This document shows, piece after piece, positions 1-11,205 of a DNA stretch of 64,000 bases (position 1 is the stretch's first letter; every line of letters begins with the position of its first letter). The stretch lies in contig CM055093.1 in NCBI GenBank assembly GCA_029204225.1, positions 46,176,338 through 46,240,337 of the forward strand, in the 5' to 3' direction. The notes below the pieces were generated by a model. The model was not told the origin of the DNA and did no database searches. It was given only the letters and a program-made list of their open reading frames with translations. The DNA comes from Diphasiastrum complanatum. Taxonomy: Eukaryota; Streptophyta; Lycopodiopsida; Lycopodiales; Lycopodiaceae. Both the position numbers and the translations under genes were made by a program.

Positions 1-61
1 GCTATAAATCCAGTTCTTGATCTAGATCTAGATCATGAACCTGAAGCAGATCCTGAACCAG

Positions 62-1017
62 AACTGATTATGGAAGCTCATGCTCCCCGTATTACGAACA
101 TCTTCAAGTGATGCTTATAGTTATGTTTCACAATTCGAATCAATTGCGACTTCAAACAATGAAGGTACTGATGATGACAAGCTGCGAATTTTTCCTGATC
201 TTCTCAAAAAACAAGCACGCATATGGTACAGCCAAGTTGAACCAAGACATGTGGCAACCTGGTTACTGCTGAAAGATGCGTTTCTACACCAGTTCAGAGA
301 AATTGGTTATTCATCCTGAGTACTCGGAAGACTCAACAATGTGCAAAAGAAGATTCGAGAATCTCTACGAAGGTATACTCAAAAAGTAAAGAGCCTTAAT
401 GGAAAACGAACCGCAGTATATCTTGTCGCGATGCAGGTCGAATGGTTTTTGGTAGGTTTACCAAAAGTATTGGTCGATACTGCAGACAAGGTGATATAAC
501 TTCCTTATCAACAGTCATTGAAAGTGCAGAGAATTATGAGACTTCGAAGTCAGCACGAAAGAGACGATCTACCAAATGAAGCTGAAAATCTAAACATGAT
601 TCTAGTGGCAGCAAAGATGACTCAAAGTCTAAATCAATTTCAAGTTCTTCCAGTTCAGAATCCGATTCTAGTGATTCATCTGATACAGAGAGTGATGATA
701 GAAAACAAAGAGGAAAACTAAAATCCAAACGAAAGGAAGATAACAAAAACACTGAGGATAAGCCTGCAACATCCAAAGTTGAAAAGATCTGGAAGCGAGA
801 CATGGCGAATCTCAACAAGAAGTTCAATGATCTGAAAGTCCAGATTTCAAAAGTTGCAGATAAAAGATTGAAGGCTTCTTCTTCTAACTCAGGGATTTGG
901 TGTCTGAAGTGCGGTACATCTGGACATTCGAAAGAAGATTGCAAGTCTGTGAATGTTAAGTTTGTTGAAGATCCTACTCAAGTTGTGTGCTGTTTATATT
1001 TCAAGACGATGATGTGA
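62..1017 (+). pseudogene. gag of the gypsy element (fragmented)
   Basis: Residues encoded at 80-319 resemble the retrotransposon gag core, including the ARIWY and LKDAFLHQF stretches. A CX2CX4HX4C zinc knuckle (CLKCGTSGHSKEDC) lies at 901-942. Between them the frame shifts and is interrupted (stop at 317-319, another frame at 518-721). Gag would form the particle and bind RNA through the knuckle; this copy cannot make the whole protein. The stretch at about 650-780 is rich in Ser/Asp/Glu and Lys codons, as in linkers before gag zinc knuckles. Confidence 0.75.
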
Positions 1018-1463
1018 CAACAAACTATGTTCAGGGTACCATAGCACCTGCTCAACAAGGTAAACCAAAGTTCGCATCTAAAAGACACAATCCACCAGAG
1101 TTTGTTGGACTAGTAACAAAGTCTACCAATTCGACAAAACCAGACAGATATGAAGGAGAAACTCCAATGTCCGACACAAGTTTCACTTCTGAAGATTCTT
1201 CTTATTCACTCAATATATTCTCTATTGCTTCAGATATCAATGTTAAATATTTTGAATGCTATGAGAATAATGATTTATTGGATGAAGAAAAAGAGTTTTT
1301 CAACGTCTGCAATACTAAAGCGGATATTTATGTTAATGAACCAAAAGTTGCAGACAAGAATTTTGAAGATTTGATCAAGACGTTGATGACGAATCCGATG
1401 AATCTAAAAATAAATTTGGAAATACGGACCAAGCTGTCGACAAGAATAAATCCATGGAGATAG
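987..1463 (+). pseudogene. gag-to-pol linker of the gypsy element, protease not visible
   Basis: A 158-codon open stretch follows the zinc knuckle where the aspartic protease would be expected. It is acidic and Ser/Thr/Asn-rich, and I see no D-S/T-G catalytic triad in it. It leads into the reverse transcriptase N-terminal part at 1479. Either the protease has been lost or it has mutated beyond recognition. No other function can be assigned. Confidence 0.4.
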
Positions 1464-1478
1464 TAATGGACAAAATTC

Positions 1479-3029
1479 ATGGCCAATATGACGGAAGGTA
1501 TTATTTTACTAGATTCAACAAAGCTAATTGAACTTGCACCTAGTAGATTTGTTCATGTTTCAAAGTCTCTAGGTGAAACTGAGTTAGCAGAATTTATCGA
1601 ATTATTTAAAGAGTACCAAAATGTGTTCGCATGGTCGCTCGAAGACTTGAAAGTAATACTTGCTGAATTTGGTGAGCACCATATTGATTTGAAAGAAGAT
1701 GTTGTTCCTATCTGCCAACAGAGACAGTATCATCTAAATCTGAAGTACTCTCTAAAGATGAACTCAACAAACATCTTAAGGCAGAAATCATTTATCCCAT
1801 CTTAAGTAGCGAATGGGTGTCTCCCATTGTTGTAGTTCCGAAGAAAAAGACTGGCAAGATTCGAATATGCCAGGACTTCCATAAACTCAATGCAGCTACC
1901 AAGAAAGATCATCATCCATTACCCTTCACTGATTCAATTCTAGACTAGGTTGCTGGACAATTTGTGATGGTTTCTTTGGCTATAATTAAGTTGGAGTAAG
2001 GAAGGAGGATCAATCGAAGACAACCTTTACTACGGATTGGGGCACTTATGCCTACAATAAAATGCCCTTTGGCCTCTGCAATGTGCCGACAATTTTTCAA
2101 TGAATTATGATGCTAATCTTTGCTGCTTTTTTGAGAATATTTCTTGAAATTTATTGACGACTTGTGTTTACAATGATATAAAGTCTCACATTCAGAAACC
2201 AAAACTTACATTATAGAGGAGTTGAGACACTTGTTTGTCACTTCACCTCGAAAAATGTTTTTTTCGTATGAGAGAAGGTATTCTTTTGGGACACAGAATA
2301 TCCAAACAAGGAATAGAGGTCGACAAAGACAAGGTTGAGATTATAAAGAATCTATTGATACCAACGAGTCTACGAGAACTCATAACCTTCTTAGGACATG
2401 TTGGCTATTACCAAAGATTCATACAGAATCATGCCTCGATAGCTGCAGCCCTTACACAGTTACTTAAGAAACAAGTCGTGTACTTGTGGAAAGCATTCAA
2501 AGAACTCAAGCAAAAGAACTCAAGCAAAAGCATTCAAAGAAACATAACAACAGAAAGCATAACAACAGAAAGCATTCAAAGAACTCAAGCAAAAGCTAAT
2601 TAATGCTCCAATTTTAAGACTGCCTAACTGGACGATTCTATTTCATAGTTATGTTGATGTGTCAGCATTCCTATTGGTGTCTGTCTGAGCCAGAAGGACA
2701 AACAGAAGAAAGATCATCCAATATACTATGCTAGTCATCAGCTTAGTTCCACGGAGAAAAATTATTTGGCAACAGAAAGGGAAGCACTTGGAATGATATT
2801 TACTATAAAGAAATTTTGGCATTATTTGTTGGATTATGCTTTTATCTTCCATGTTGATCATTATGCTTTGAAGTTTCTTGTGAATAAACCCGATTTATCT
2901 AGAAGAATTGCTCGCTGGATTCTGTTGCTACACGAGTTCACTTTTCAAGTTGAACTTCATCAAGGAAAATATCATACGAATGCTGATTACTTTCTTGACT
3001 CAACACATGAAAAATTGAAGATCCAATGA
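1479..3029 (+). pseudogene. Reverse transcriptase and RNase H of the gypsy element (broken)
   Basis: The RT N-terminal arm is at 1479-1805 (YQNVFAWSLEDL, then a HHIDLKED motif). The fingers/palm follow in other frames at 1806-2230, with PIVVVPKKKTGKIRICQDF and MPFGLCNVPTIFQ recognisable. A catalytic FIDD box lies at 2150-2161. The thumb is at 2235-2490 (GHVGYYQRFI) and RNase H at 2690-3029 (ATEREALGMIFTIKKFWHYL, then FHVDHYALKFLVNKP). The pieces are separated by stops at about 1803, 1947 and 1999 and by frame changes. The enzyme would copy element RNA into DNA in the particle; this copy is dead. Confidence 0.85.
2492..2596 (+). repeat. Short nested tandem repeats in the RT-RNase H connection
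   Basis: The motif GCATTCAAAGAACTCAAGC recurs, with GAACTCAAGCAAAA duplicated next to itself and CATAACAACAGAAAG repeated twice. The array replaces part of the connection between RT thumb and RNase H while keeping a frame open to 2603. It looks like replication slippage within a dead element. Confidence 0.7.
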
Positions 3030-3136
3030 ATGATGATTTTTCCAATGAAAATTTATTCAAAATATCCTCCACGAATTCCCAGTATTCCAATATTATTATT
3101 TATCTTAAGGATTAGAGATATCCTGAAGGATAAGAT

Positions 3137-4223
3137 TTGGAGAAGAAGACCATGTTTCAATATAAAGTTGCACCTTATACCATAACTAACAATGTTCTGT
3201 ACAAGCTTGGTGCAGATAATCAGTTAAGAAGGTGTCTTGAAGCCAAAGACATTCCAAAGGTCATTCGTGCCTTACATTCGGAAGATGCCGGAGGTCACTT
3301 CGCCATGAAGAATATTGTTAGTAAGATATTGACCACCAAATATTGGTGGCCAACAATGTTTAAGGATGTCTTGAACTATATCCGATCTTGTGATTCATGC
3401 CAGAGGTCTGGTAAACCAACAAACGCTATGAATTGGCCGTTGACGCCAAATACCACTTGCACCATTTGAAAAGTGGGGGATTGGCTTTGTTGGTCCAATC
3501 TAGCCAGTAACCCGACACAGTAGGTGTTGATATATTTTAGTCACAACGGATTATGTAACGAAGAATGTGGAAGTTGACGTGACGAAACGAAACGATGTAA
3601 AAACTGTCACAGCTTTCTTATTCAAATCTATAATCACACGTTATGGTTGTCCTCTCAAGCCAATCAGTGGTCGTGATACTCATTTCCTTAATGATACAAT
3701 TCGACTGCTAACAACCTATTTTTAGATCAAACACAGAAAGACAACCGCCTATAATCTGAAAGCCAATGGTTTAACTGAGAGAGAAAATGGAATATTATGT
3801 AAGATCTTTAATAAGATTACTGTTGCACATGCTACAGATTGGGATCAAAAGTTACACTCAGTCCACGACGAAGCACACGCCTTACTTTCTTACATATGGT
3901 ATGCATCCTATTCTGCCGATTGAATTTGAGTGTCAACTTTTCAAATACAAGCACAACGAACAGAGGCAGAATGTATTAACGAAAGGTTGTTGACTATTGA
4001 AGAACTATCAGAAGCTCTAACAACTTTGAAGGTTGTTACAGAACAAATCCAAGAGCAGCAAAAGAAAAAATATGATACAAGAATTAAGATTGTTGATCTT
4101 AAAGCCGATGATTATGCTTTGATCTATGATAGTCGCCATCAAAATTTTTTTGGAAAGCTTCATATGAGGTGGATGGGACCGTACAAGGTTATTAAAGTAT
4201 TCGAAATGGTATCAAGAAACTGA
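3137..4223 (+). pseudogene. Integrase of the gypsy element (broken)
   Basis: The H2C2 zinc-binding domain is at 3270-3410 (GGHFAMKN, then CDSCQRSGK). The catalytic core spans 3470-3900 across frame breaks; VTTDYVTK, GRDTHFLN and GLTERENG mark the likely positions of the D, D and E residues. A C-terminal part is at 3930-4223 (KKKYDTRIK, then MRWMGPYKVIKVFE). The protein would join the cDNA to host DNA. Stops near 3467 and 3502 and frame changes disable it. No chromodomain follows. Confidence 0.8.
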
Positions 4224-4440
4224 TGCTCTTTGATTGCTAGTCATGAATGCATCATGATCCGCTTCTTGATTAGGCTGAGGTGCTTCTGTGCTGCATTTGC
4301 CATTCGATTCAACTTCCCTTTGATGTTGTTCTTGGCTTGTAGGATGTGACAAACTTGAATCTCGTGGTTATGGAAGTCTAATTGATTGTTTAAGACTGTT
4401 GGTAGTCTAGGATGAGTGTTTGCACGTTTTTGCATGATTC
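4220..4440 (-). pseudogene. Ty1/copia gag fragment, minus strand
   Basis: The minus strand reads NHEIQVCHILQAKNNIKG, the second half of a copia gag zinc knuckle plus the following linker. The same sequence occurs on the plus strand at about 50340-50495, so the two are inverted copies of one family about 46 kb apart. The first two knuckle cysteines have decayed. A PBS-like sequence lies just upstream on the minus strand. Confidence 0.7.
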
Positions 4441-4472
4441 CTTCTTGTGAAAGTGCGCCCTACTACATAATT

Positions 4473-5150
4473 CTGGCAGCTCTGATCTCGCACGTGTGAA
4501 ACCTAAGTGGCAGGCTGAAAACGTAGAGCATGCAACACTGACAAAATCTTAACGCAAAAATCAGATAGTAATTTATTCAGTTTGAATGTATAGAAATACA
4601 AGTCAGATGATGCTGGTGAACACAAATCAATAGCGGGTGAAACCGCGTGCTCACAAAGCTAACTACGATCTGTAACAGCTATGAGCTTATACTGACAATC
4701 AGTCTGAAAGGAAAATAATCAATGCTAGAAAGGCATCTACTAAGTCTGTCTCTGATAATTTGGCGTCTCGGCGACTATGGGCACTCGAGTGTATGTGGAA
4801 ACTTATTCTGTTTGGTATCAACAACACATGATTGATTACAATGATCAACTATATACAATTAACATTTGTGCAGTTTGGTCTCACTCTGTACTGAGCTTTA
4901 CAACACCCAATTTGGTTCATGTAGCCAAAGTTATGATTATCTAAAGTTTTGCAGTTCTGTGAGAAAAATTGGCAAAATTTTGAATTGTTCGGATTGCATG
5001 CCAGTCATTTTTCCTAATTTGTAGTACTGTGTTTGCATGGATTAGTTGCATGTTGATTCTCAGAGTGATTCTGACATGCATGATGGATTTACAATCGATT
5101 TGAGTGGTCATACGCATGTGCTCTGATAGTTGGGTCACAAATCTGTGTTA
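4473..5150 (-). mobile_element. Probable copia LTR end and PBS, minus strand
   Basis: Reading the minus strand, GCACGTGTG is followed at once by GAGATCAGAGCTGCC (4473-4488), an imperfect match to the initiator-tRNA-Met primer site TGGTATCAGAGC. The copia gag fragment at 4220-4440 lies downstream in the same orientation, as expected after a 5' LTR. The outer LTR boundary is not visible; 5150 is only an estimate. Confidence 0.4.
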
Positions 5151-6505
5151 ATGGCTGACAAATTCCGTAAAACTGAAGTTTACGTAAAAAATTCCATAAT
5201 GATGTTTGTGACTGATGTAGTGTGCTTTGCATGCTAGTTTGACATTGGGTTAGTAGCATTAGAAATCGGACAATGTTTTAAAGTAACAATATTTTCGAAT
5301 TACGTAAAATAAAGTAAATTTTGAGTTTTTCGGAAAAAATCAAAAAATTGGTCATTTTTTCGTTATCTATGGAATCAGTTAATTGATTAAACTGAGTTTA
5401 TCAGCTAGAAATTGATCACAGTGTTTTCAATAAGTTTAAATTATCTTTCCGTGATAGATAAGTTAAAATTGACAGAAGGAACCGCAATGAATTGCCGACA
5501 AATTTAATTGTGTTGTCATTTTTTTAAACTTTGGATTGAACTCCCAGATTGAAAGTTAAAATTTTATTTTTTCTTTTCTTTTTTGTTGAATTTCCATTTA
5601 ATAATTGAAAATCAATTACTTGTCTGATAAGTTTTCTAATCAATGTTGATCGATAGAAATTAGTCAAGTGAACGTTTGTGCAAGATACTTGTTAAGTTTG
5701 AATTAAAATCGTCAAAAAATATGAAATGACCAGATTAAATGAGTGGCAATAGTATTCTTCATCTAGTCAGTAAATCTAGCAAGATACAGTTCAAGAATTA
5801 CTGAAATCCTATGGATGGGATATCCATTCATGTAATTTCTATGTTTGGATAGGTTTTGTCAATATTAGTGGAGTAATGCCAAACCAGTCAATAAAAAGAA
5901 AAAACAGTCCAACTTTATTGGAAATTTGTAATAACAGGAATTACATAACGGATTTCATTTCCAGTAAAATCCTATGGTAAATTATATTCAACCCAGGTAT
6001 AAAACAGATATGAAATTGTTTTGGAATTTTTCCTATAGTAGTTAATTTTTTTAAACATTTACTAATGTTGTTACGTCTTCTTGGTATCTTAGCTGAAATA
6101 GATTTTTAGGGGATTGAAAATTCTAAGGATGGAAGAAGAGTGGACATCAGAGGTAGTAAGTGTGATCAGGAAATGTATTTCACAGTTAGGATTTTGGTCA
6201 TCCCTGTAAATAATTGTTTAATACTAGTTATTAATTTCCTGATTAGAATTCATTCAGTTGAATTCGTAACTGATATCTTTGTAGCCATTGAGTTATCCGC
6301 AGTTTTGGATGTCATTTGTGAGGTTAAGAATGGAATCTGATACGTGGATTACATTGGATCTGTTAGTTGACAAAAGCTTGTCCCTTGATTTGATGCATCA
6401 GTAGGGTTTCGAAGCTTGTCAATAACCGGAAAGGTTCAAGAGTGTCATAGTGAACCATGTTAATTCTTCTATCTAAGTCACATAATCAGATGTAGATTAT
6501 GGGTA
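5151..6505. other. AT-rich spacer without a recognisable gene
   Basis: The sequence is AT-rich with many short homopolymers. Open frames are short and carry no recognisable motif (the longest, at 6140-6340, looks like chance). No TIR, LTR or tRNA signature was seen. Confidence 0.5.
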
Positions 6506-7271
6506 TCCATCTTTGGAGGCTTGGGAAGCTTTGAAGAAGTTGTATGAATCCAAGTCTACATCAAGAGTGCTTACTCTTAGGAGGCAAATCTTTCAAAGTT
6601 TGTAAAAGAAGGAAGAGAGTACTCATGCTTTTGTTTTGAGGGTTAAAGCAATCAATGATGAGTTAGCATGTATTGATGAAAGCATTAAGGAGGTAGAACT
6701 TGTTCAAGTTATACTTAATTGCTTGTTGGATGATCATGGTAATCTTGTTCAAAGTTTTGCTATTCAAAAGACTTTGCCAAGTATTGTGGACTTGCAAGAG
6801 ATCTTGGTGAATGAGGAGTATAGGCTTCAATCAAGAGGAGGTGGATCTACATCGACATCTCATTATGAAGAGGATACTATGTTCATCAAAGGCAAGTTCA
6901 AGGGCAAAGGCAAAGGCAAGTGGTCTAAAGGGCAAGATCAAGGTGAGACTTCCTCTTTTGGAAAAAAGAAAGATAAGTCTAATTTAAAATGCTTTTATTG
7001 TGGAATCAAAGGGCATTTTGCAAATGAATGTTTGAAGAAGCAAAGAGATGAAGGTAGCAAGCAAATCAACTTTACTACTAATGATGAGGATCTAGGTGGT
7101 GGTGATTCTTTTTTGATGTGTTCTTCAAGTCCAATATCAAGTGAAGGTGACAAAGATTCATGGTGGATTGATAGTGGAGCTAGTTCACACATGACTAGTC
7201 ACAAGGAGTTCTTTACTTCTTTGGTCACTTATGATGGCCAAGAAAGTGATACACATGGCCAATGGTGGTGA
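6506..7271 (+). pseudogene. copia gag and protease start
   Basis: The frame begins with EAWEALKKLYESKSTSRVL (UBN2-type gag), has one in-frame TAA at about 6603, and continues open from 6636 to 7271. A basic KGKFKGKGKGKW stretch precedes the zinc knuckle CFYCGIKGHFANEC at 6990-7031. The protease active site DSGASSHMT is at 7170-7196. A frame change near 7250 separates the rest of the protease. The gag resembles that at 23.7-24.1 kb, so both belong to related families. Confidence 0.85.
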
Positions 7272-7567
7272 GTGTGTGATTGAAGGTATTGGTTCAATTA
7301 GTATTTGTCTCTCTACTAATAGGAAATCAAGACTTGATGGTGCTCTTTACATTTTTAAAGAATTTTCTAAGTGTTGGTCAAATGATAGAGAAAGGATACA
7401 TGGTAAAGTTTGGTGGTGATGCTTGCTTCATTACAAAGGAAGAAATCTTGATTGCTAGGGGCAATAGACAAGGTAGACTTTTCAATCTTGATGCTTTTGT
7501 TATGGCTAACAAAAAGGATGGAATGGAAAAGGAGATTGGTCTCAACTTTATAGGATACATCGTTTAA
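7231..7567 (+). pseudogene. copia protease end and start of GAG-pre-integrase region
   Basis: After the break at about 7250 the frame reads HMANGGECVIEGIGSISI (protease body). A second frame, 7280-7567, carries KNFLSVGQMIEKGY and GNRQGRLFNLDAFV, which normally leads straight into the GAG-pre-integrase motif. That motif appears only at 8707, so an insertion separates the two. Confidence 0.75.
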
Positions 7568-8690
7568 GGTATAGGATTTAGGATTCAGAGTTTAGGGTTG
7601 GGGATTTAGCCAACTATTTATATTCATTTTCCTGAAACAATGAATCAAACATTATATAGTTCTACACCTCTAGCATAAGACCTGCTAGGTAGCAGGGTAA
7701 GGACAAAATGATGTTTTCACAATATGTACATGATGATCAGCAGCATATGGGCCATCACAAATAGCTCAAAATACGATTCTAAGGGAATTTGTGTGTTGAG
7801 TAGCAGGCATATACTTCTACAATTTAACAAACATATGCCTCATGCCATTGCAGAATAAACCATGTCTGGAGCCGAAATGTGAAATCTTTATAGGTACAAA
7901 GAACAGAAATAAAAGTTGAACCTTTGAGCGCTTGAAATGGGGACTAGCACTAACTTGCAGAACCTAAATTGTAAGTTTTAGAGACATCCTAGAATGATTG
8001 GTGATCTTCAAGGAACTGCAAAGGTATGTAAACAAATGTTACGTGCAAAACGTGAATGTTTACAGATTCCCTGCTCTAGAGAATCAGTTGGCTGGTTCTT
8101 TGCTTTTTCTTTGTTTCAGAACCGTTCTGCCTATTATTAGGCGTCTTGGGCACTTCTTGGTTTATAGCTTTCTTGTTTCAATGCCCAGATCAGGTAGAAG
8201 GGACAGATCTACATTGTAGTAAATGTCCTGCCTGTCAGAGGACACTCTTGCACTCGAATCACATGCTTCAAATCAAACATGCAGATCATGCATTCAACCA
8301 AGAAATCAGTGTGTAGAGTGGTTGAAATGTCATGAAATCCTACTTTAATGCTGCAAAAACGAGTTTCAATCAGATCTTAAAACTATTCTACACATGCATT
8401 AATCCACAGAACTGAAACAAGAAACTAATCTAACAGCTTTTTAGAAGTCCAAGAATCAAGAAACACTCATTTCTTGATTCTTGGACATCCCAAAAACATC
8501 AAGCACTAGAATGTCAAGAATCTGCAAGATTTATACCACATTTCTAGCCTCTATAGTTACCTGAATGCTGAAACGTACTTTAATCCACAAGCAAAATATC
8601 TCTCTTGATTATTGTTTCGGGGACAATGCATGCTGGCTTATTCATTATGGACACCTATGAGTGACGAATTCCCTCTATATGTCTTGTTGC
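7568..8690. mobile_element. Insert of unknown type within copia fragment A
   Basis: About 1.1 kb of non-coding DNA interrupts the copia pol frame. It starts with degenerate telomere-like TTTAGGG words (7570-7612) and contains a perfect 17-bp inverted repeat at 8447-8486. No clear terminal repeats or target duplication were found, so element type and exact ends are unknown. Confidence 0.4.
8447..8486. repeat. Perfect 17-bp inverted repeat with 6-nt loop
   Basis: GTCCAAGAATCAAGAAA is followed by the loop CACTCA and then its exact reverse complement. It would form a strong hairpin in either strand. No T-tract follows. Confidence 0.95.
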
Positions 8691-8958
8691 TTCTACATCA
8701 CAACCATTGGAGTTGGCTGAAATGTGGCATGCAAGGTTTGGACATCTCAACTTTGCAAGTTTGAAGAAGCTGAAGACATTTGATATGGTTGAAGATTTTC
8801 TTAGTATTGAGCAGCCGGAAGGGCATGTATGTGAGGGGTGCATACTTGGAAAGTTTCAAAGGAGACCTTTTCCAATTGATGGAACTATAAGGGTTCTTGA
8901 TAAATTTGATTTGGTTCATAATGACATCTCATATATTGAAGGGGGACAGCCCACATAG
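8691..8958 (+). pseudogene. copia GAG-pre-integrase domain
   Basis: WHARFGHLNFASLKKL is the hallmark of this domain (HHCC zinc region), and CEGCILGKFQRRPFP supplies the Cys pair. The frame ends at 8958 shortly after the FDLVHNDISYIEGG stretch, where the integrase catalytic core should begin. It belongs to copia fragment A. Confidence 0.9.
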
Positions 8959-9235
8959 TGTTGAAGTTTTTCCAGATTTGGTACCATCATCTATTTCTGG
9001 AGATAAGGGACAGCAATCAACCAGTTTCGAACTGCCCAACACCTCATCAAGTTTAGAGCCTAATGTTCATCAAGCATCACCCATTGTTGCTCATCATCAG
9101 CCTGCATGAATTCTTGGACAGCAATTAGTTTTGGAAAATCTTGGATAGCCAAGTGCAGTGTCAGAAGATCTTGGACAACAAATTGCAAGAAGAGACATGG
9201 CTGTTGGATAGCCCAAAACAGTCCCACGATGGCTG
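8959..9235 (+). pseudogene. copia integrase-RT linker remnant
   Basis: The frame at 8897-9109 is Ser/Pro/Gln-rich (SSSLEPNVHQASPIVAHHQPA), like the variable linker between integrase and RT in copia pol. The catalytic integrase core that should precede it is deleted. Several stops follow before the RT. Confidence 0.6.
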
Positions 9236-10081
9236 TTGTTGACTTTGCGGGACAACAAAGTAAGTTCATTTTATGATGGAGAGACACGTGCCTCTACAAA
9301 ATCAATGGACTATGCTGATTTTTCACATTTTGCTTTTACATCTCATGGAAATGTTGCGAAAGAACCTGTTTTCTATGAGCAGGCCAAGGGAGTAAAATGT
9401 TGGGAGGATGCGATGCAAGATGAGTATGAATCACTCATGAAGAACCAGATTTGGGTTCTTGTTGATCTTCTTCATGGGAAGAAGACAATTGGTTCTAAAT
9501 GGGTATACAAAATCAAGTATAAGGCAGATGGTACCATTGAAAGGTACAAGGCAAGGCTTGTTGCCAAAGGCTATGCTCAGCAAAAGGGGATTGATTATGA
9601 GGAGACTTTTTCTCCTACTGCTCAGATGACTACCGTGAGGGTAGTAACCTCTTTGGCATCCCATTTTGGTTGGCGTTTGCGACAATTTGACATAAACACA
9701 GCATTCCTCAATGGTGATCTCAATGAGGAAGTGTACTTTCAACAACTTAATGGTGTTGAAGGCCAAGAAGATAAATTTTGTCTTCTCAAGAAGGCACTTT
9801 ATGGACTGAAGCAAGCCCCAAGGATGTGGTATCAAAAGATGCATGCCTACTTTTGTGATCGACTAATAGTCCTAGCGAATCTACTCTTTATGTCAAGCAT
9901 ACTTCAGATTATATCATCATTATTTTGCTTTATGTTGATGATATTATTGTTACAGGAAGTAACATTAGCAGCAGATTGATGTCATAATACTTAAAACCTC
10001 AGATTTATGCTTGTTGCACTTTTATCTTGGTCTTGAATTTGTACAAGAAGGGGCTGGAATTTTCATCTCTCAAGAACGCAT
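9236..10081 (+). pseudogene. copia reverse transcriptase (RVT_2)
   Basis: A 247-codon frame (9236-9979) includes WEDAMQDEYESLMKN, GSKWVYKIKYKADGTIERYK, RLVAKGYAQQKGIDYEETFS and QFDINTAFLNGDLNEEVYFQ, then KALYGLKQAPRMWYQKM. The catalytic YVDD box is at 9931-9942 but in another frame, so one or more indels lie before it. A further RT part (LLHFYLGLEFVQEGAGIFIS) follows at about 10010-10080 after stops. The enzyme would be inactive. Confidence 0.9.
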
Positions 10082-10443
10082 GTGATCTTCCATGTAGATC
10101 AAAATATCAACTTGGATCGGGTCAAGATCAAGCCAATCTATGGAGGATCTTCTATTATCAATCTTGATGCCAATCAAGATGTGGAGGGGTCGAGGCTTGA
10201 GGAGGAGCATCTTCAAGCTATTACACCAAGAAGGTCTATGAGGGAGAGATCCGAACCAAGGAGGCTCACATATGTGGAGAAAGGCAAGCAAGTGGAGGAT
10301 GGCACCTCATATCATGCATTTTTCATCTCTCATGATGAGCCAAGTAACGTCCAAGATGCACTCCAATCAAAGGAGTGGTATGAAGCTATGTCAAAGGAGT
10401 ATGAAACCTTGATTTCTAATCATACTTGGGAGCTTGTGGATCC
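10082..10443 (+). pseudogene. copia fragment B: integrase C-terminal linker and RT start
   Basis: The frame reads TPRRSMRERSEPRRL, then HDEPSNVQDALQSKEWYEAM and SNHTWELVD, which is the end of integrase and the very start of RT. Because it follows RT C-terminal sequence, it must come from a second element or from a duplication. The copia match stops at WELVD, exactly where the minus-strand LTR at 10444 begins. Confidence 0.85.
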
Positions 10444-11095
10444 TGTGAAAGATTTCATATCATTCAAGATCCAATCCATGTCCCTGATCTTTGGTTACAA
10501 AAAGGAGCAAACCAACAATCCTGCCAATGTAGAAAAAACAGCATCTACATACAAAATGAGATGCAAACTCTAAGAGATACTGATCAAACATGAACCAAAA
10601 CATAAAATATGTTTGATGTCTGTACAGCTACAGTACCCTACTGTATTTCACACGTGTGGAACCGAAAATAGCAAAATATGAGCATTCTACACACAAGATT
10701 GCAAGATAACATCATGAGAGTGCACCAATGAGTAGTAGAACCCAAAGAGAACCATGTATAATGATGAAATGAGAGATAGAAGAGAGAATATATGTCTCTC
10801 CACGAGTTACATCCTTTTATAGAGTTTCCAAACCCTATTTGGCCACTTGGCTTTCTCTCCAAAGTGTAAACCCTACTAATTTTGGGTCTAGATTCAATGT
10901 ACCCAAAGTTCAAATTTGAATCTCTCTCAAACTCGACTACCAACTTTCCCACACTTTCAAAAATTGTTTAATGAATGTATTTTAAACTAATATAACTTCA
11001 AAAATTTTATCTCAGTCTAAAATGAGTTTTGGCCTCTTATTGACAATATACCAAAATGTGACTAAACTAGACTAAACTAGTTGAAATCTCTCACA
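10444..11095 (-). mobile_element. LTR (3'-type), minus strand, inserted in copia RT
   Basis: The left end TGTGAAAGATTTCA and the right end TGAAATCTCTCACA are inverted repeats matching at 13 of 14 positions. Just outside the right end, the minus strand reads GTTGAAGAGGGAG (11096-11108), a polypurine tract, which marks this as an LTR of a minus-strand element. A TATAAAAGG box lies on the minus strand near 10811-10820. The palindrome CACACGTGTG is at 10649-10658. The LTR is 652 bp; the matching 5' LTR was not found. Confidence 0.7.
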
Positions 11096-11205
11096 CTCCC
11101 TCTTCAACTAGTTTTAGCATAGTTTTGACAATAGAACTTTGATCCAACTTTAGAATGATCTCCATCCTAAGTATAGATCTCCTTTCTAAGGTTCTGAATT
11201 ATCTT

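Larger units (their letters stand above)
1..4230 (+). mobile_element. Decayed Ty3/gypsy LTR retrotransposon, internal region
   Basis: The domains run in gypsy order on the plus strand: gag with zinc knuckle, reverse transcriptase, RNase H, integrase zinc finger, integrase core and integrase C-terminus. They are scattered over all three frames with many stops, so nothing full length can be made. No LTR is seen; the left end lies outside the window and the right end stops near 4230, where a minus-strand copia fragment begins. The RNase H and integrase wording resembles non-chromodomain plant gypsy elements (Tat/Athila type), and no chromodomain is seen. The family call is from remembered motifs, not a search. 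Confidence 0.85.
6506..10081 (+). mobile_element. Ty1/copia retrotransposon fragment A
   Basis: Gag, zinc knuckle, protease, GAG-pre-integrase, integrase remnant and reverse transcriptase occur in copia order on the plus strand. A non-copia insert occupies about 7568-8690 between the protease and the GAG-pre-integrase domain. Most of the integrase core is missing between 8958 and 9236. The fragment ends near 10081 within the RT, where another copia piece begins. No LTR of this element was recognised. Confidence 0.85.
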
